64,000 bases of DNA from Inquilinus sp. Marseille-Q2685 (GCF_916619195.1 NZ_CAKAKL010000002.1:124001-188000); one strand, 5' to 3'; shown: positions 1 through 8,393, counted from the stretch's first letter. The notes: generated by a model not told the origin, from the sequence alone. Program-made: numbers and translations.

Positions 1-825
1 GGCAACCTGGTGGGGCTGCACATGCGGATCTCCGGCCAGTCGATCCTGGCGGCGGTGCGGCCGGAGGGCATGCAGAACGGCATGGACCCGGTGGTGTTCC
101 AGGGCCTGGTCGGCAGCGGGGCGGAAGGGGTGATCGGCTACACCGTCCCCAACCTGCTGGTCGACCACGCCATGCGCAACCCGCCGGTGCCGCCGGGCTT
201 CTGGCGCGGCGTCAACCTGAACCAGAACGCCGTCTACCTGGAGTGCTTCATCGACGAGCTGGCCCATGCCGCAGGGCAGGACCCGCTCGCCTTCCGCCGC
301 AAGCTGATGGCGAACCATCCGAAGCATCTCGCGGTGCTGGAGGCGGTGGCGCAGGGGATCGGCTGGGACAGCCCGCCGCCGGAGGGCCGGCATCGCGGCC
401 TGGCCCAGATCATGGGCTTCGGCAGCTATGTCGCCGCCGCGGCGGAGGTCTCGGTCACCGACGGGCGCCTCCGCATCCACCGCATCGTCGCCGCGACCGA
501 TCCCGGCCATGCCGTCAACCCGGCGCAGATCGAGCGGCAGGTCGAAGGTTCCTTCGTCTACGGGCTGTCGGCCTGCCTCTACGGCGAATGCACCGTGAAC
601 GGCGGCCGCATGGAGCAGGAGAACTTCGACACCTACACCGTGCTGCGCATGGACGAGATGCCGGCGGTGGAGACGATCATCATGCCGTCCGGCGGCTTCT
701 GGGGCGGGGTCGGGGAACCGACCATCGCGGTCGCGGCCCCGGCGGTGCTGAACGCGGTCTTCGCCGCCACCGGCAAGCGCATCCGCACCCTGCCGCTGGT
801 GAACCACGACCTGAAGAGCGCATGA
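1..825 (+). CDS. Molybdenum hydroxylase (xanthine dehydrogenase family) molybdopterin-binding subunit, C-terminal part
   Basis: The reading frame is open from base 1, so the gene begins upstream of the window and only the last 274 codons are present. The sequence matches the Moco-binding half of xanthine dehydrogenase/isoquinoline oxidoreductase-type enzymes: GFWRGVN near the start of the fragment, an ECFIDELA helix, and near the end GGFWGGVGEPTIAV, whose GVGEP motif carries the glutamate that acts as base at the molybdenum centre. These enzymes hydroxylate aldehydes or N-heterocycles. The stop codon overlaps the ATG of the following cytochrome c gene (ATGA), so the cytochrome could be its electron acceptor, as in the cytochrome-linked members of the family. 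The substrate cannot be told from this fragment. Confidence 0.85.
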   Translation, partial: GNLVGLHMRISGQSILAAVRPEGMQNGMDPVVFQGLVGSGAEGVIGYTVPNLLVDHAMRNPPVPPGFWRGVNLNQNAVYLECFIDELAHAAGQDPLAFRRKLMANHPKHLAVLEAVAQGIGWDSPPPEGRHRGLAQIMGFGSYVAAAAEVSVTDGRLRIHRIVAATDPGHAVNPAQIERQVEGSFVYGLSACLYGECTVNGGRMEQENFDTYTVLRMDEMPAVETIIMPSGGFWGGVGEPTIAVAAPAVLNAVFAATGKRIRTLPLVNHDLKSA

Positions 826-1121
826 CGACGCGCCTGATCCTGGCCGCACTGTGGGTGCTGGCCGCGGCTCCGGCCGCGGCGCAGCCCTCCGGCGCGGCCT
901 CCTGCGCCGGCTGCCACGCGCCGGGCGGGTCGGGGCCGGTGCCCAGCCTTGAGGGCCGCCCGGCCGCGGAGATCGCCGCGGCCATGGCGGCGTTCCGCAG
1001 CGGCGAGCGGCCGGCGACGGTGATGGATCGGATCGCCAGGGGCTTCACGGATGACGAAACGCGTGCGATCGCGGAATGGCTCGCCGCCGGGACTCACCGG
1101 GACCATGCGGCCCGGCCGTAG
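822..1121 (+). CDS. Small periplasmic c-type cytochrome (flavocytochrome c partner)
   Basis: A 99-residue protein with a clear Sec signal peptide (about residues 1-20, ending AAA-QPSG) and one haem motif, CAGCH, at residues 28-32. A methionine in the VMDRIARGF segment is the likely sixth haem ligand. Size and layout fit a class I cytochrome such as the haem subunit of flavocytochrome c sulfide dehydrogenase. It overlaps the preceding Mo-hydroxylase gene by ATGA and overlaps the next flavoprotein gene by 17 bases, so translation is probably coupled. It could serve either neighbour; the overlap with the FAD subunit favours sulfide dehydrogenase. Confidence 0.8.
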   Translation: MTTRLILAALWVLAAAPAAAQPSGAASCAGCHAPGGSGPVPSLEGRPAAEIAAAMAAFRSGERPATVMDRIARGFTDDETRAIAEWLAAGTHRDHAARP

Positions 1122-2364
1122 GGCCATCCTCCGGGGCATGGCCGCCGGCGGGGCGGTGCTCTGGGCGCCGTCCGTGCTGGGGCAGGGCACGGCGCGGGTG
1201 GTCGTGGTCGGCGGCGGCTTCGGCGGCGCCGGCTGCGCCCGCGCCCTGCGCCGCCATGACGTGGCGGTGACGCTGGTCGAGCCGGAAGAGCGCTTCACTG
1301 CCTGCCCCTTCAGCAACGAGGTGATCGCGGGACTGCGCGACCTCGACGCCCAGCGCTTCGGCTATGACGGGCTGCGGCGCGACGGCGTCGAGGTCGTGCA
1401 CCGCAGCGCGACCGCGATCGATGCCCGGTACCGGCGGGTGCGGCTCGACGACGGGTCGGAGCTCGCCTATGACCGGCTGGTCCTGGCGCCCGGCATCGAG
1501 CTGCGCTTCGACGCCTTGCCCGGCTACGACCGGGCCGCCGCCGAGGCGATGCCGCATGCCTGGAAGGCGGGCGGCCAGACGCTGCTGCTGCGCCGGCAGC
1601 TGGAGGCGATGCCGGATGGCGGCGTGGTCGCCATCGCCGCCCCGGCCAACCCGTTCCGCTGCCCGCCCGGGCCCTATGAGCGGGCCAGCCTGATCGCGCA
1701 TTACCTCAAGACCCGCAAGCCGCGCTCGAAGCTGATCGTGCTCGACGCCAAGGACGCCTTCTCCAAGCAGCGGCTGTTCCAGGTCGCCTGGGACGCCCTG
1801 TATCCGGGCCTCCTGGAATGGGTGCCGCTGTCCTCCGGCGGAAAGGTGACCGAGGTCGACGTCGCGGCGAAGACGCTGGTCACCGAATTCGGCAGCCACC
1901 GCGCCGACGTCGCCAACGTCATCCCGCCGCAGCGGGCCGGCGCCATCGCCCGGGCCGCCGGCGTCGCCGACCAGACCGGTTGGTGCCCGATCGATCCGGT
2001 CACCTTCGAATCGCGGCTGCAGCCCGGCATCCATGTGATCGGCGACGCCGCCATCGCCGGCGCCATGCCGAAATCCGCCTTCGCCGCCAACGCCCAGGCC
2101 CAGGTCTGCGCCGCCGCCGTCGCCGGCCTGCTGCGCGGCGAAACGCCGGGGGAGCAGAAGCTGGTCAACACCTGCTACAGCCTGGTCGCGCCGGGCTACG
2201 GCATCTCGGTCGCCGGGGTGTACCGGCCGGCAGACGGGCTGCTGCGCGAGGTCGAGGGCGCCGGCGGCACCAGCCCGCTCGACGCGCCGCCGGAGGTCCG
2301 GGAGCTGGAGGCCCGCTACGCCGAGGCCTGGTTCCAGACCATCACCGGATCGGTGTTCGGATGA
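1105..2364 (+). CDS. fccB: Flavocytochrome c sulfide dehydrogenase, FAD subunit
   Basis: A 419-residue protein that oxidises sulfide in the periplasm using FAD and passes electrons to a cytochrome. It opens with a twin-arginine type leader (GRRAILRGMAAGG), followed by the FAD-binding motif VVGGGFGGAG. The two cysteines expected for the active-site disulfide are in FTACPFSNEV and NPFRCPPGPYE, and the family C-terminal signature NTCYSLVAPGYGISVAGVY is intact. The start at 1105 was chosen because it places the RR motif at the N-terminus; a start 18 codons upstream (1051) would add a charged extension before the leader. The stop overlaps soxX by ATGA. Confidence 0.9.
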   Translation: MRPGRRAILRGMAAGGAVLWAPSVLGQGTARVVVVGGGFGGAGCARALRRHDVAVTLVEPEERFTACPFSNEVIAGLRDLDAQRFGYDGLRRDGVEVVHRSATAIDARYRRVRLDDGSELAYDRLVLAPGIELRFDALPGYDRAAAEAMPHAWKAGGQTLLLRRQLEAMPDGGVVAIAAPANPFRCPPGPYERASLIAHYLKTRKPRSKLIVLDAKDAFSKQRLFQVAWDALYPGLLEWVPLSSGGKVTEVDVAAKTLVTEFGSHRADVANVIPPQRAGAIARAAGVADQTGWCPIDPVTFESRLQPGIHVIGDAAIAGAMPKSAFAANAQAQVCAAAVAGLLRGETPGEQKLVNTCYSLVAPGYGISVAGVYRPADGLLREVEGAGGTSPLDAPPEVRELEARYAEAWFQTITGSVFG

Positions 2365-2795
2365 GAGGGGTGGCCTCTCTGGTCCTGGCCGTGCTCGCCG
2401 CCGCGGCGCCGGCGGCCGCGGAGCCTTACGCGGTCGAAGGCGACGCCATCCCGCGATCGCTGACCGGGCGGCCCGGCGATCCGGCCCGCGGCCAGGCGCT
2501 GATGGCCGACCGGCAGCGCAGCCTGTGCTCGCTCTGCCATGCCGGCCCCTTCGCCCCGCCGCACCAGCAGGGTACCCTGGCGCCGGACCTGCAGGGCATC
2601 GGCGCGCGCCTGAACGAAGGGCAACTGCGCCTCAGGGTGGTCGACATGAAGCGTCTGGTCCCGGAGTCGATCATGCCGTCCTATGTCCGGACCGAAGGCT
2701 TCGCCCGCGTCGCCGCGGCCTGGCAGGGCAAGCCGGTGCTGACGGCGGCGGAGATCGAGGACGTGATCGCCTATCTCGCGACGTTGAGGGAGTGA
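2361..2795 (+). CDS. soxX: Sulfur oxidation c-type cytochrome SoxX
   Basis: A 144-residue exported monohaem cytochrome. The signal peptide covers about residues 1-20, the haem motif CSLCH is at residues 56-60, and the methionine ligand lies in the family motif ESIMPSYVR. The C-terminal region LTAAEIEDVIAYLATL is typical of SoxX. With SoxA it forms the SoxXA complex, which in known systems couples a sulfur substrate oxidatively to the SoxY cysteine. It sits directly between fccB (ATGA overlap) and soxY (3-base gap). Confidence 0.92.
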   Translation: MRGVASLVLAVLAAAAPAAAEPYAVEGDAIPRSLTGRPGDPARGQALMADRQRSLCSLCHAGPFAPPHQQGTLAPDLQGIGARLNEGQLRLRVVDMKRLVPESIMPSYVRTEGFARVAAAWQGKPVLTAAEIEDVIAYLATLRE

Positions 2796-2798
2796 GGG

Positions 2799-3395
2799 AT
2801 GGCCGAGGTCCAGCGAAGCACCCGTCCCCCAACACCGTCATTGCGAGGAGGCGAAGCCGACGAAGCAATCCAGGGGCCGGTGCGAGCGGCCCCTGGATTG
2901 CTTCGCTGCGCTCGCAATGACGGTGTTGGAATCTCCGGGCAGTTCTTGCTCCCCCGCCGCGGCGTGCTGGCGGCCGGCGCGGGCCTCCTCGCCCTGGCGC
3001 TGGTCCCCTCGCCGGCCCGGGCCCGGCCGTCGCTGGAGGAGGTGATCCGCGGCTTCGCCGGCGAGGCGGAGATTCATCCGGGCCGGGTGCGCTTCGACAT
3101 CCCGCCCCTGGTCGAGAACGGCAATGCCGTCGGCGTCACGGTGGCGGTGGACAGCCCGATGACCGAGGCCGACCACGTCCGCCGCATCGGCCTGTTCAAC
3201 GAGAAGAACCCTCAAGGAGACATGGCGGTGTTCCATCTCGGCCCGCGCTCGGGCCGCGCCAGCGTCTCGACCCGGGTCCGCCTCGCCACCTCGCAGACCG
3301 TCGTCGCCCTGGCGGAGATGAGCGACGGCAGCGTCTGGTCGGCCGAGGCCGACGTGATCGTGACGCTCGCCGCCTGCATTGAGGACCTGTCGTGA
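2799..3395 (+). CDS. soxY: Sulfur carrier protein SoxY, with atypical C-terminus and in-frame repeat
   Basis: The core from about residue 80 is SoxY: HPGRVRFDIPPLVENGNAV, VDSPMTEADHVRRI, and SGRASVSTRVRLATSQTVVALAEMSDGSV are all family positions. Two features are odd. First, codons 11-44 are a complete palindromic repeat (2829-2929) read through in frame ahead of the twin-arginine leader LPRRGVLAAGAGLLALALV. Second, the protein does not end in GGCGG; it ends TLAACIEDLS, so the carrier cysteine (residue 193) is kept but is followed by five residues instead of the glycine arm. ATG 2799 has a good ribosome site (GAGGGAGTGAGGG); TTG 2946 would start cleanly at the leader but has no clear one. Confidence 0.82.
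   Translation: MAEVQRSTRPPTPSLRGGEADEAIQGPVRAAPGLLRCARNDGVGISGQFLLPRRGVLAAGAGLLALALVPSPARARPSLEEVIRGFAGEAEIHPGRVRFDIPPLVENGNAVGVTVAVDSPMTEADHVRRIGLFNEKNPQGDMAVFHLGPRSGRASVSTRVRLATSQTVVALAEMSDGSVWSAEADVIVTLAACIEDLS
2829..2929. repeat. Palindromic repeat element, family A, copy 1 (inside soxY)
   Basis: A 101-base element with perfect 19-base terminal inverted arms (CCAACACCGTCATTGCGAG at 2829-2847 and its complement at 2911-2929). Inner arms CCAGGGGCCG/CGGCCCCTGG surround a short loop. It is almost identical, in opposite orientation, to the copy at 28857-28949; they differ mainly at two loop bases. It contains no stop in the soxY frame. Confidence 0.9.
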
Positions 3396-3712
3396 CCCGC
3401 GCCCTGATCAACGCCCCGAAGACCGCACGGCGCGGCGAGGTCATCGAGATCAAGGCGATGATCGCGCACAAGATGGAGACGGGGTATCGCCTCGGCCCGA
3501 ACGGCCAGCCGATCCCGCGCGACATCATCCACCGCTTCACCTGCCTTTATAACGGCGTCGAGGTGTTCTCGGCCGAGCTGTTCCCGGCCATGTCCGCCAA
3601 CCCCTTCATCGCCTTCACCACCGTGGCCACGGAGTCGGGGACGATCGACTTCGCCTGGACCGCCGATGACGGCACGGTCGAGCGGGCGGCGGTCGAGATC
3701 ACCGTCACCTGA
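3392..3712 (+). CDS. soxZ: Sulfur carrier subunit SoxZ
   Basis: A 106-residue protein with no signal peptide, as expected for SoxZ, which is exported with SoxY. Family positions are clear: ALINAPKTARRGEVIEIKAMIAHKMETGYR, then DIIHRFTCLYNGVEVFSAEL and the C-terminal immunoglobulin-like strands ending VEITVT. The GTG start overlaps the soxY stop (GTGA) and its stop overlaps the soxA ATG, so the three are translationally coupled. SoxZ forms the stable heterodimer that holds the SoxY arm. Confidence 0.92.
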   Translation: MTRALINAPKTARRGEVIEIKAMIAHKMETGYRLGPNGQPIPRDIIHRFTCLYNGVEVFSAELFPAMSANPFIAFTTVATESGTIDFAWTADDGTVERAAVEITVT

Positions 3713-4485
3713 TGCGGACACGGTCGTGTCGGGCGCTGCTGCTGCTCGGCGTAGCGCTCGCGGTCGGCGGCCAGGCCCCGGTGGCCGACCGTCGCTCGGG
3801 CTTCGACTTCATGGCGCCGGAGACGCAGGCGCTGCAGCGCGACGACACCGCCAATCCCGGCATGCTGTGGGTGATGGAGGGCGAGGCGCTGTGGCAGCAG
3901 CCCGCAGGGGCCGCCGGCGTCTCCTGCTCCGGCTGCCATGGCGACGCGGCCGAAAGCATGCGCGGCGTCGCCGCCCGCAGCCCCGCCTTCGATGCTGCGA
4001 CCGGCCGGCCGATCGACCTGCAGGGCCGGATCAACCAGTGCCGCCGGTCGCGCCAGGGGGCCGAACCTTTTGCCGCGGAAAGCCAGGAGCTGCTGGCGCT
4101 GACGACCTATGTCGCCCACCAGTCGCGCGGGATGCCGGTGGAGCCGGTCACGGACCCGAAACTCGCGCCTTTCGTCGAGGAGGGACGCCGCCTGTTCGAA
4201 CGGCGGATCGGCCAGCTCGATCTGTCCTGCGCCGCCTGCCATGACGAGCGCTGGGGACAGAAGCTGGGCGGCAGCATGATCCCGCAGGCCCATCCGACCG
4301 GCTATCCGATCTATCGCCTCGAATGGCAGTCGGTCGGGTCGCTGCAGCGGCGGATGCGCAACTGCATGATCGGCGTGCGGGCCGAGCCCTACGCCTGGGG
4401 CGCGCCGGAATTCACGGCGCTCGAGCTCTATCTGCGCTCGCGCGCCGAAGGCCTGCCGGTCGAGACGCCGGGGGTGCGCCCCTGA
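3712..4485 (+). CDS. soxA: Dihaem cytochrome SoxA (L-cysteine S-thiosulfotransferase subunit)
   Basis: A 257-residue exported dihaem SoxA. Signal peptide is about residues 1-20; haem motifs are CSGCH (72-76) and CAACH (173-177). Cys218 in RNCMIGVRAEPY is the conserved cysteine that ligates the catalytic haem as persulfide in characterised SoxA proteins. The stretch IPQAHPTGYPIYRLEWQSVG is a family signature. It is the last gene of the operon; soxB, soxC and soxD are not found downstream, where the next gene is on the opposite strand. The C-terminal disulfide variant seen in monohaem SoxA is not relevant here because both haem motifs are intact. Confidence 0.93.
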   Translation: MRTRSCRALLLLGVALAVGGQAPVADRRSGFDFMAPETQALQRDDTANPGMLWVMEGEALWQQPAGAAGVSCSGCHGDAAESMRGVAARSPAFDAATGRPIDLQGRINQCRRSRQGAEPFAAESQELLALTTYVAHQSRGMPVEPVTDPKLAPFVEEGRRLFERRIGQLDLSCAACHDERWGQKLGGSMIPQAHPTGYPIYRLEWQSVGSLQRRMRNCMIGVRAEPYAWGAPEFTALELYLRSRAEGLPVETPGVRP

Positions 4486-4615
4486 CTTTGATGGCCGCCC
4501 CCGGCCGCCCCCGCCCGTCTGCCGTTCGACTCGACCTCTGCTTTCCACACTCCCCCTCCCGCAAGGGTAGGGGGAGAGCGGAAAACACAGGTCAGTTCGG
4601 GTGATCGAATTCTGG

Positions 4616-4639
4616 AAAGGTCCCGCTTGCGAGACCTTT
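4616..4639. terminator. Hairpin between convergent soxA and the fatty acid oxidation gene
   Basis: AAAGGTC (4616-4622) pairs with GACCTTT (4633-4639) around a CCGCTTGCGA loop, followed by TTCAAAA. It sits in the 215-base convergent gap 4486-4700, which otherwise holds only short C/T-rich palindromic sequence (around 4540-4580). The GGTCCCGCTTGCG core recurs at 28969-28993 and, diverged, at 28826-28851, so this is also a member of a small repeat family. Terminator function is inferred from position. Confidence 0.5.
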
Positions 4640-4700
4640 TCAAAACGCCGTCAAGGCAAGAAGACCAAGCCGCCGAAGCCATCCCTGCGGGAACGCCCGC

Positions 4701-6782
4701 TCAACGCGCCGGCGCGGTCCAGCCGGCGAACCCTCGTCCCTCTTCGGCCAGGCGGCGCAGCAGCGGCGCCGGGGCCAGGGCCGGTTCGCCGCGGGCGGCG
4801 GCGAAGGCCTCCAGCCGGGCCGCCACGGTCTTCAGCCCGACCTGGTCGGCGTGGTACATCGGGCCGCCGCGCCAGGCCGGCCAGCCATAGCCGTTGATCC
4901 AGATGACGTCGATGTCGCCGGGACGGGCGGCGATGCCCTCCTCCAGGATCCGGGCGCCCTCATTGACCATCGGATGGACCAGCCGCTCGACGATCTCCTC
5001 GGCCGGGATCGGGCGGCGCGTGACGCCCAGCCGGGCGGAGACCTGCTGCAGCAGCGCCTCCACCTCCGGGTCGCGCACGCCGCTGCGGGCACCCTCGGGA
5101 TAGAGGTAGTAGCCGCGGCCCGCCTTCTGGCCCAGGCGCCCGGCCTCGCACAGCGCGTCGGCCACCGGCGCCGTCTGGCCCAGCGACTTGCGGTTGCGCC
5201 AGGCGATGTCCAGCCCCGCCAGGTCACTCACGGCAAAAGGGCCCATGCGGAAGCCGAAGCCGGTCAGGGCGGCGTCGACCTCGTGCGGCAGCGCGCCCTC
5301 GATCAGCAGGCGCTCGGCCTCCTGGGTACGGCGGGCCAGCATGCGGTTGCCGACGAAGCCGCGGCAGACGCCGACCACCACCGGCACCTTGCCCAGCCGC
5401 TTGCCGAGATCCAGCGCCGTCGCCAGCACCTCCGGCGCCGTCGCGCGGCCGCGCACAACTTCCAGAAGGCGCATGACATTGGCCGGGCTGAAGAAATGCA
5501 ACCCCAGCACGTCGCCCGGCCGGGACGTGGCGGCGGCGATCTCATTCACGTCGAGATAGGAGGTGTTGGTGGCCAGCACCGCGCCGGGCCTGGCGACGCG
5601 GTCCAGCGTGCCGAAGATCTGCCGCTTCAGATCCATGTCCTCGAAGGCGGCTTCGACCACCACATCGGCGTCGGCAGCGGCCTCCAGCCCGACCTTGCCG
5701 GTCACCAGCGCCATCCGCCGGTCCCGCTCCTCCGCCGACAGGCTGCCGCGCTGGACCGACGCGGCATAGGTCTTGGCGATTCGGTCCAGGCCGCGGGCCA
5801 GCAACTCGTCCCCGGTCTCGATCACCGTCACCGGGATGCCGGCATTGGCGAAGCACAGGGCGATGCCGGCGCCCATGGTGCCGGCGCCGATCACCGCGGC
5901 CCGGTCGACCGGCCGGCGCGCCGTGTCCTTGGCCAGCCCCGGCACGCGGGCGGTCTCGCGCTCGGCGAAGAAGGCGTAGCGCAGGGCCTTGGACCGATCG
6001 TCGGCGACCAGGGCCGTGAAGCGGGCGCGCTCCAGCGCCTGCCCGGCCTCGAAGGGTTCGGTGAAGGTGGCGCGCACCGACTCGGCCAGGGTGGCGATGT
6101 TCGGCAGGTCCGGGCTGCGCTTCAGCGCCTCGGCCGCCGCCTGCTCGAAGGCCTCGCGGCCGCCCGGCTGCAACTGCCGGTCCAGGTCGCGGGTCCGCCG
6201 CTTCGCGTCGGCCCCGGCCAGCTCCAGCGCCTTGGTCCTGGCGGCCGCCAGCAGGTCGCCCTCGGCCACCGCGTCGACGATGCCCAGCGCCAGCGCCTCG
6301 GCCGCCGGGACCGGGTTGCCCTCCGCCATCAGCCTGAAGGCCGGGGCGGCGCCGATCAGCCGCGGCAGCCTTTGGGTGCCGCCGGCGCCGGGGATCAGCC
6401 CCAGCTTGACCTCGGGCAGGCCCAGCTTGGCCGCCGGGCCGGCGATGCGGGCGTGGCAGCCCAGCGCCACCTCCAGCCCGCCGCCCAAGGCCGCGCCGCC
6501 GATCGCGGCGACCACCGGCTTGCCGACCGAATCGAGGGCGTCGATCACGTCAGGCAGGGAGGGCGGCACGGGCGGCTTGCCGAACTCGCCGATATCTGCG
6601 CCGGCGATGAAGGTGCGGCCCTCGGCGGCGATGACGATGGCGCGGACCGCCGGGTCGGCATCGGCGCGGCGCACCGCCTCGGCCAGCCCGGCGCGGACGC
6701 CGGCGTCCAGCGCGTTCACCGGCGGGCTGGCGATGGTGACGACGGCGATGCCGTCCTCGACCGTGCTGCGCACCTTCTCCAT
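4701..6782 (-). CDS. Fatty acid oxidation multienzyme: enoyl-CoA hydratase / 3-hydroxyacyl-CoA dehydrogenase
   Basis: A 693-residue fusion of the FadB/FadJ type acting in cytosolic beta-oxidation. The N-terminal crotonase domain (about 1-190) has the oxyanion-hole segments [10 protein letters not shown] and [13 protein letters not shown] and the catalytic region [22 protein letters not shown]. The dehydrogenase domain starts near residue 290 with the NAD-binding motif [20 protein letters not shown], contains [17 protein letters not shown], and ends with the C-terminal 3HCDH repeats. The ATG has a strong upstream GGGGGAGGA. There is no adjacent thiolase, so it is encoded alone; length is close to other alphaproteobacterial versions. 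Confidence 0.93.
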   Translation of the reverse strand: MEKVRSTVEDGIAVVTIASPPVNALDAGVRAGLAEAVRRADADPAVRAIVIAAEGRTFIAGADIGEFGKPPVPPSLPDVIDALDSVGKPVVAAIGGAALGGGLEVALGCHARIAGPAAKLGLPEVKLGLIPGAGGTQRLPRLIGAAPAFRLMAEGNPVPAAEALALGIVDAVAEGDLLAAARTKALELAGADAKRRTRDLDRQLQPGGREAFEQAAAEALKRSPDLPNIATLAESVRATFTEPFEAGQALERARFTALVADDRSKALRYAFFAERETARVPGLAKDTARRPVDRAAVIGAGTMGAGIALCFANAGIPVTVIETGDELLARGLDRIAKTYAASVQRGSLSAEERDRRMALVTGKVGLEAAADADVVVEAAFEDMDLKRQIFGTLDRVARPGAVLATNTSYLDVNEIAAATSRPGDVLGLHFFSPANVMRLLEVVRGRATAPEVLATALDLGKRLGKVPVVVGVCRGFVGNRMLARRTQEAERLLIEGALPHEVDAALTGFGFRMGPFAVSDLAGLDIAWRNRKSLGQTAPVADALCEAGRLGQKAGRGYYLYPEGARSGVRDPEVEALLQQVSARLGVTRRPIPAEEIVERLVHPMVNEGARILEEGIAARPGDIDVIWINGYGWPAWRGGPMYHADQVGLKTVAARLEAFAAARGEPALAPAPLLRRLAEEGRGFAGWTAPAR

Positions 6783-6900
6783 CGGTCCTCCCCCGTCGGC
6801 GGATCACATCGGCATCCCTTCGGTATAGGCGATGTCATTGATCCGCAAGCCGGATGGTATAGGCTTCGGGGCCTTCCGACGGCGCAGCAGGCGGGGTCCG

Positions 6901-7380
6901 ATGGCTCACGGGGGACGATGGAACGGACGGGTGGCCGCCGCGGCAGTCGCGGCGCTGGCGCTGCTGCCGGGGCCGGCCTCGGCCGGCGACTGCATGGCCC
7001 GCGCGGCCCTGCAGGCCGGGGTGCCGACCGAGCTGATCCTGGCCATGTCCTATGTTGAGACGCGCTGGCGCCAGCAGGCGGTGAACGCGTCGAACAGCAA
7101 CGGCAGCGAGGATGTCTGCATGATGCAGATCAACTCGATCCATTATCCCCGCCTGGCCGCGCTCGGCGTCACCCGCGACGCGCTGCTGGCCGACCGCTGC
7201 GTCTGCCTCCTGGTCGGCGGCGAGATCCTGCGCGAGATGCGCGCCGCCACCGGCGGCGACGACATCTGGTCCGCCGTCGCCGCCTACAATGCCGGGCCGG
7301 ACAACCTGGCGGCGGGCCGCCCCTATGCCGACCAGGTCCGCCGCGTGTACGAGGCGATCCACGTCATCCAGGGGCAGTGA
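6901..7380 (+). CDS. Lytic transglycosylase, SLT domain
   Basis: A 159-residue exported protein that would cleave peptidoglycan glycan strands in the periplasm. A signal peptide (about 1-26, ending PASAGDC) is followed by the Slt fold: the catalytic glutamate in MSYVETRWRQ, then GSEDVCMMQINSIHY and a C-terminal AVAAYNAGPDNL. The compact form resembles the small transglycosylases of conjugation and secretion systems, but no such genes are nearby. ATG 6901 gives a proper signal peptide; a start at 6832 would add 23 arginine-rich residues in front of it. Confidence 0.85.
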   Translation: MAHGGRWNGRVAAAAVAALALLPGPASAGDCMARAALQAGVPTELILAMSYVETRWRQQAVNASNSNGSEDVCMMQINSIHYPRLAALGVTRDALLADRCVCLLVGGEILREMRAATGGDDIWSAVAAYNAGPDNLAAGRPYADQVRRVYEAIHVIQGQ

Positions 7381-7397
7381 AGGACAACGCTCAATTC

Positions 7398-7484
7398 GTC
7401 ATGGCGAGGCGCGCAGCGCCGTGGCCACCAGGGGCCGATGCGAGCGGCCCTGGATGGCCACGCCCCTTCGGGGCTCGCCATGAC
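7398..7484. repeat. Palindromic repeat element, family A-prime, copy 1
   Basis: Outer arms GTCATGGCGAG (7398-7408) and CTCGCCATGAC (7474-7484), inner arms around CCAGGGGCCG and CGGCCCTGG. Same architecture as the family A repeats, with TGGCCA in place of the ATTGCTTC block. It fills the convergent gap between the transglycosylase and the SIMPL gene and could form a hairpin in either transcript. A second copy is at 48949-49041. Confidence 0.85.
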
Positions 7485-7506
7485 GATCTTGAGTGTGGTT
7501 CGACGC

Positions 7507-8259
7507 CTACTGCGCGATCTCCCAGGTCACGGTCACGCGGGCGGTGAACTCGCTCTCGCCGGCCTGGATCGGCACGGCGGCCGCCTTCTCCATGGCATAG
7601 GCGGCGATCATCGGGCGTGGGCCCTGGTCGGCCCCGGATTCGACGATCGTCACGATGCGGCCCAGTTTCACGCCGGCGGCCTTGGCGATCAGCTCGGCCT
7701 TGCGCCTGGCGTCCGCCACCGCGGCCTCGCGCGCCTTGTCCAGCACCGGCGTCGGGTCGGCCAGGCCGAAGTTGACGCCGTCGATCTGGTTCGATCCGGC
7801 CTCGACCGCGGTGTCCAGGATCGCGCCCAGCTTGGTCAGGTCGCGGATCCGGACCGACACCTGGTTGCGCACCTCGTAGCCGTCGATCCGCGGCGGCTCG
7901 TCCGAGCCGCCGGACGAGGACAGCCCGCCGCCGGAATTGGTGTAGCGCGGCTGCACCGAGAAGCCGCTGGTCTGCAGGTCGGCGGGCTGGATGCCGGCCT
8001 TCTTGAAGGCGTCGATCAGCGCGCCCATGGCCTTGCTGTTGGCGTCCACGGCCTCGCGCGCGGTCTTGCCCTCGCTGGTGACGCCGCTGGTGACGGTGGC
8101 CTGGTCCGGCACAGCGCTGGCGCTGCCCTCGCCGGCCAGGGACAGGGTCTGGGCGGCGGCCTCGGCGGCCAGGGCCGGCGCCGTGGCGGCGATCGTGGCC
8201 GGCACCGCCACGGCGGCGAGCAGGGCGGCGGCGAGCAGGCTGGAACGGAATCGGGTCAT
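7507..8259 (-). CDS. SIMPL domain (DUF541) periplasmic protein
   Basis: A 250-residue protein with a Sec signal peptide (about 1-32, ending APALAAEAAA). The remainder is one SIMPL/DUF541 domain: LSLAGEGSASAVPDQATVTSGV, then LQTSGFSVQPRY and YEVRNQVSVRIRDL, and the C-terminal ESEFTARVTVTWEIA. Proteins of this family are periplasmic or outer membrane associated and linked to oxidative stress tolerance or channel assembly in a few bacteria; the precise role is unknown. The start at 8259 was chosen because it begins the signal peptide; the frame is open further upstream without leader-like sequence. Confidence 0.85.
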   Translation of the reverse strand: MTRFRSSLLAAALLAAVAVPATIAATAPALAAEAAAQTLSLAGEGSASAVPDQATVTSGVTSEGKTAREAVDANSKAMGALIDAFKKAGIQPADLQTSGFSVQPRYTNSGGGLSSSGGSDEPPRIDGYEVRNQVSVRIRDLTKLGAILDTAVEAGSNQIDGVNFGLADPTPVLDKAREAAVADARRKAELIAKAAGVKLGRIVTIVESGADQGPRPMIAAYAMEKAAAVPIQAGESEFTARVTVTWEIAQ

Positions 8260-8393
8260 GGTCGAATCCCGAAAGGGTTGCGGTTGAGGCGCAGTAGAGG
8301 GGCGAATTGCGACGAGGCCAAGGCAGGCATCGGGTCCCATAGGCAGCGGCTCCGGGCCGGGGTAGAAGGGATTCCCGGACGGAGGGAACGAAC

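Noticed and set aside
1045-2034. Long open frame (329 codons) on the minus strand opposite fccB
   Set aside because: It lies wholly opposite fccB, reads as an RGD/H-rich composition typical of antisense frames at 70% GC, and has no ribosome site or domain.
2361-4485. A complete thiosulfate-oxidising Sox system
   Set aside because: soxB and soxCD are not in the window and SoxY lacks the GGCGG arm, so thiosulfate oxidation cannot be asserted.
4851-7058. Open frame of 735 codons on the plus strand opposite the fatty acid oxidation gene
   Set aside because: Its translation is glutamine/histidine/arginine-rich low complexity, mirrors the codon bias of the real minus-strand gene, and matches no domain.
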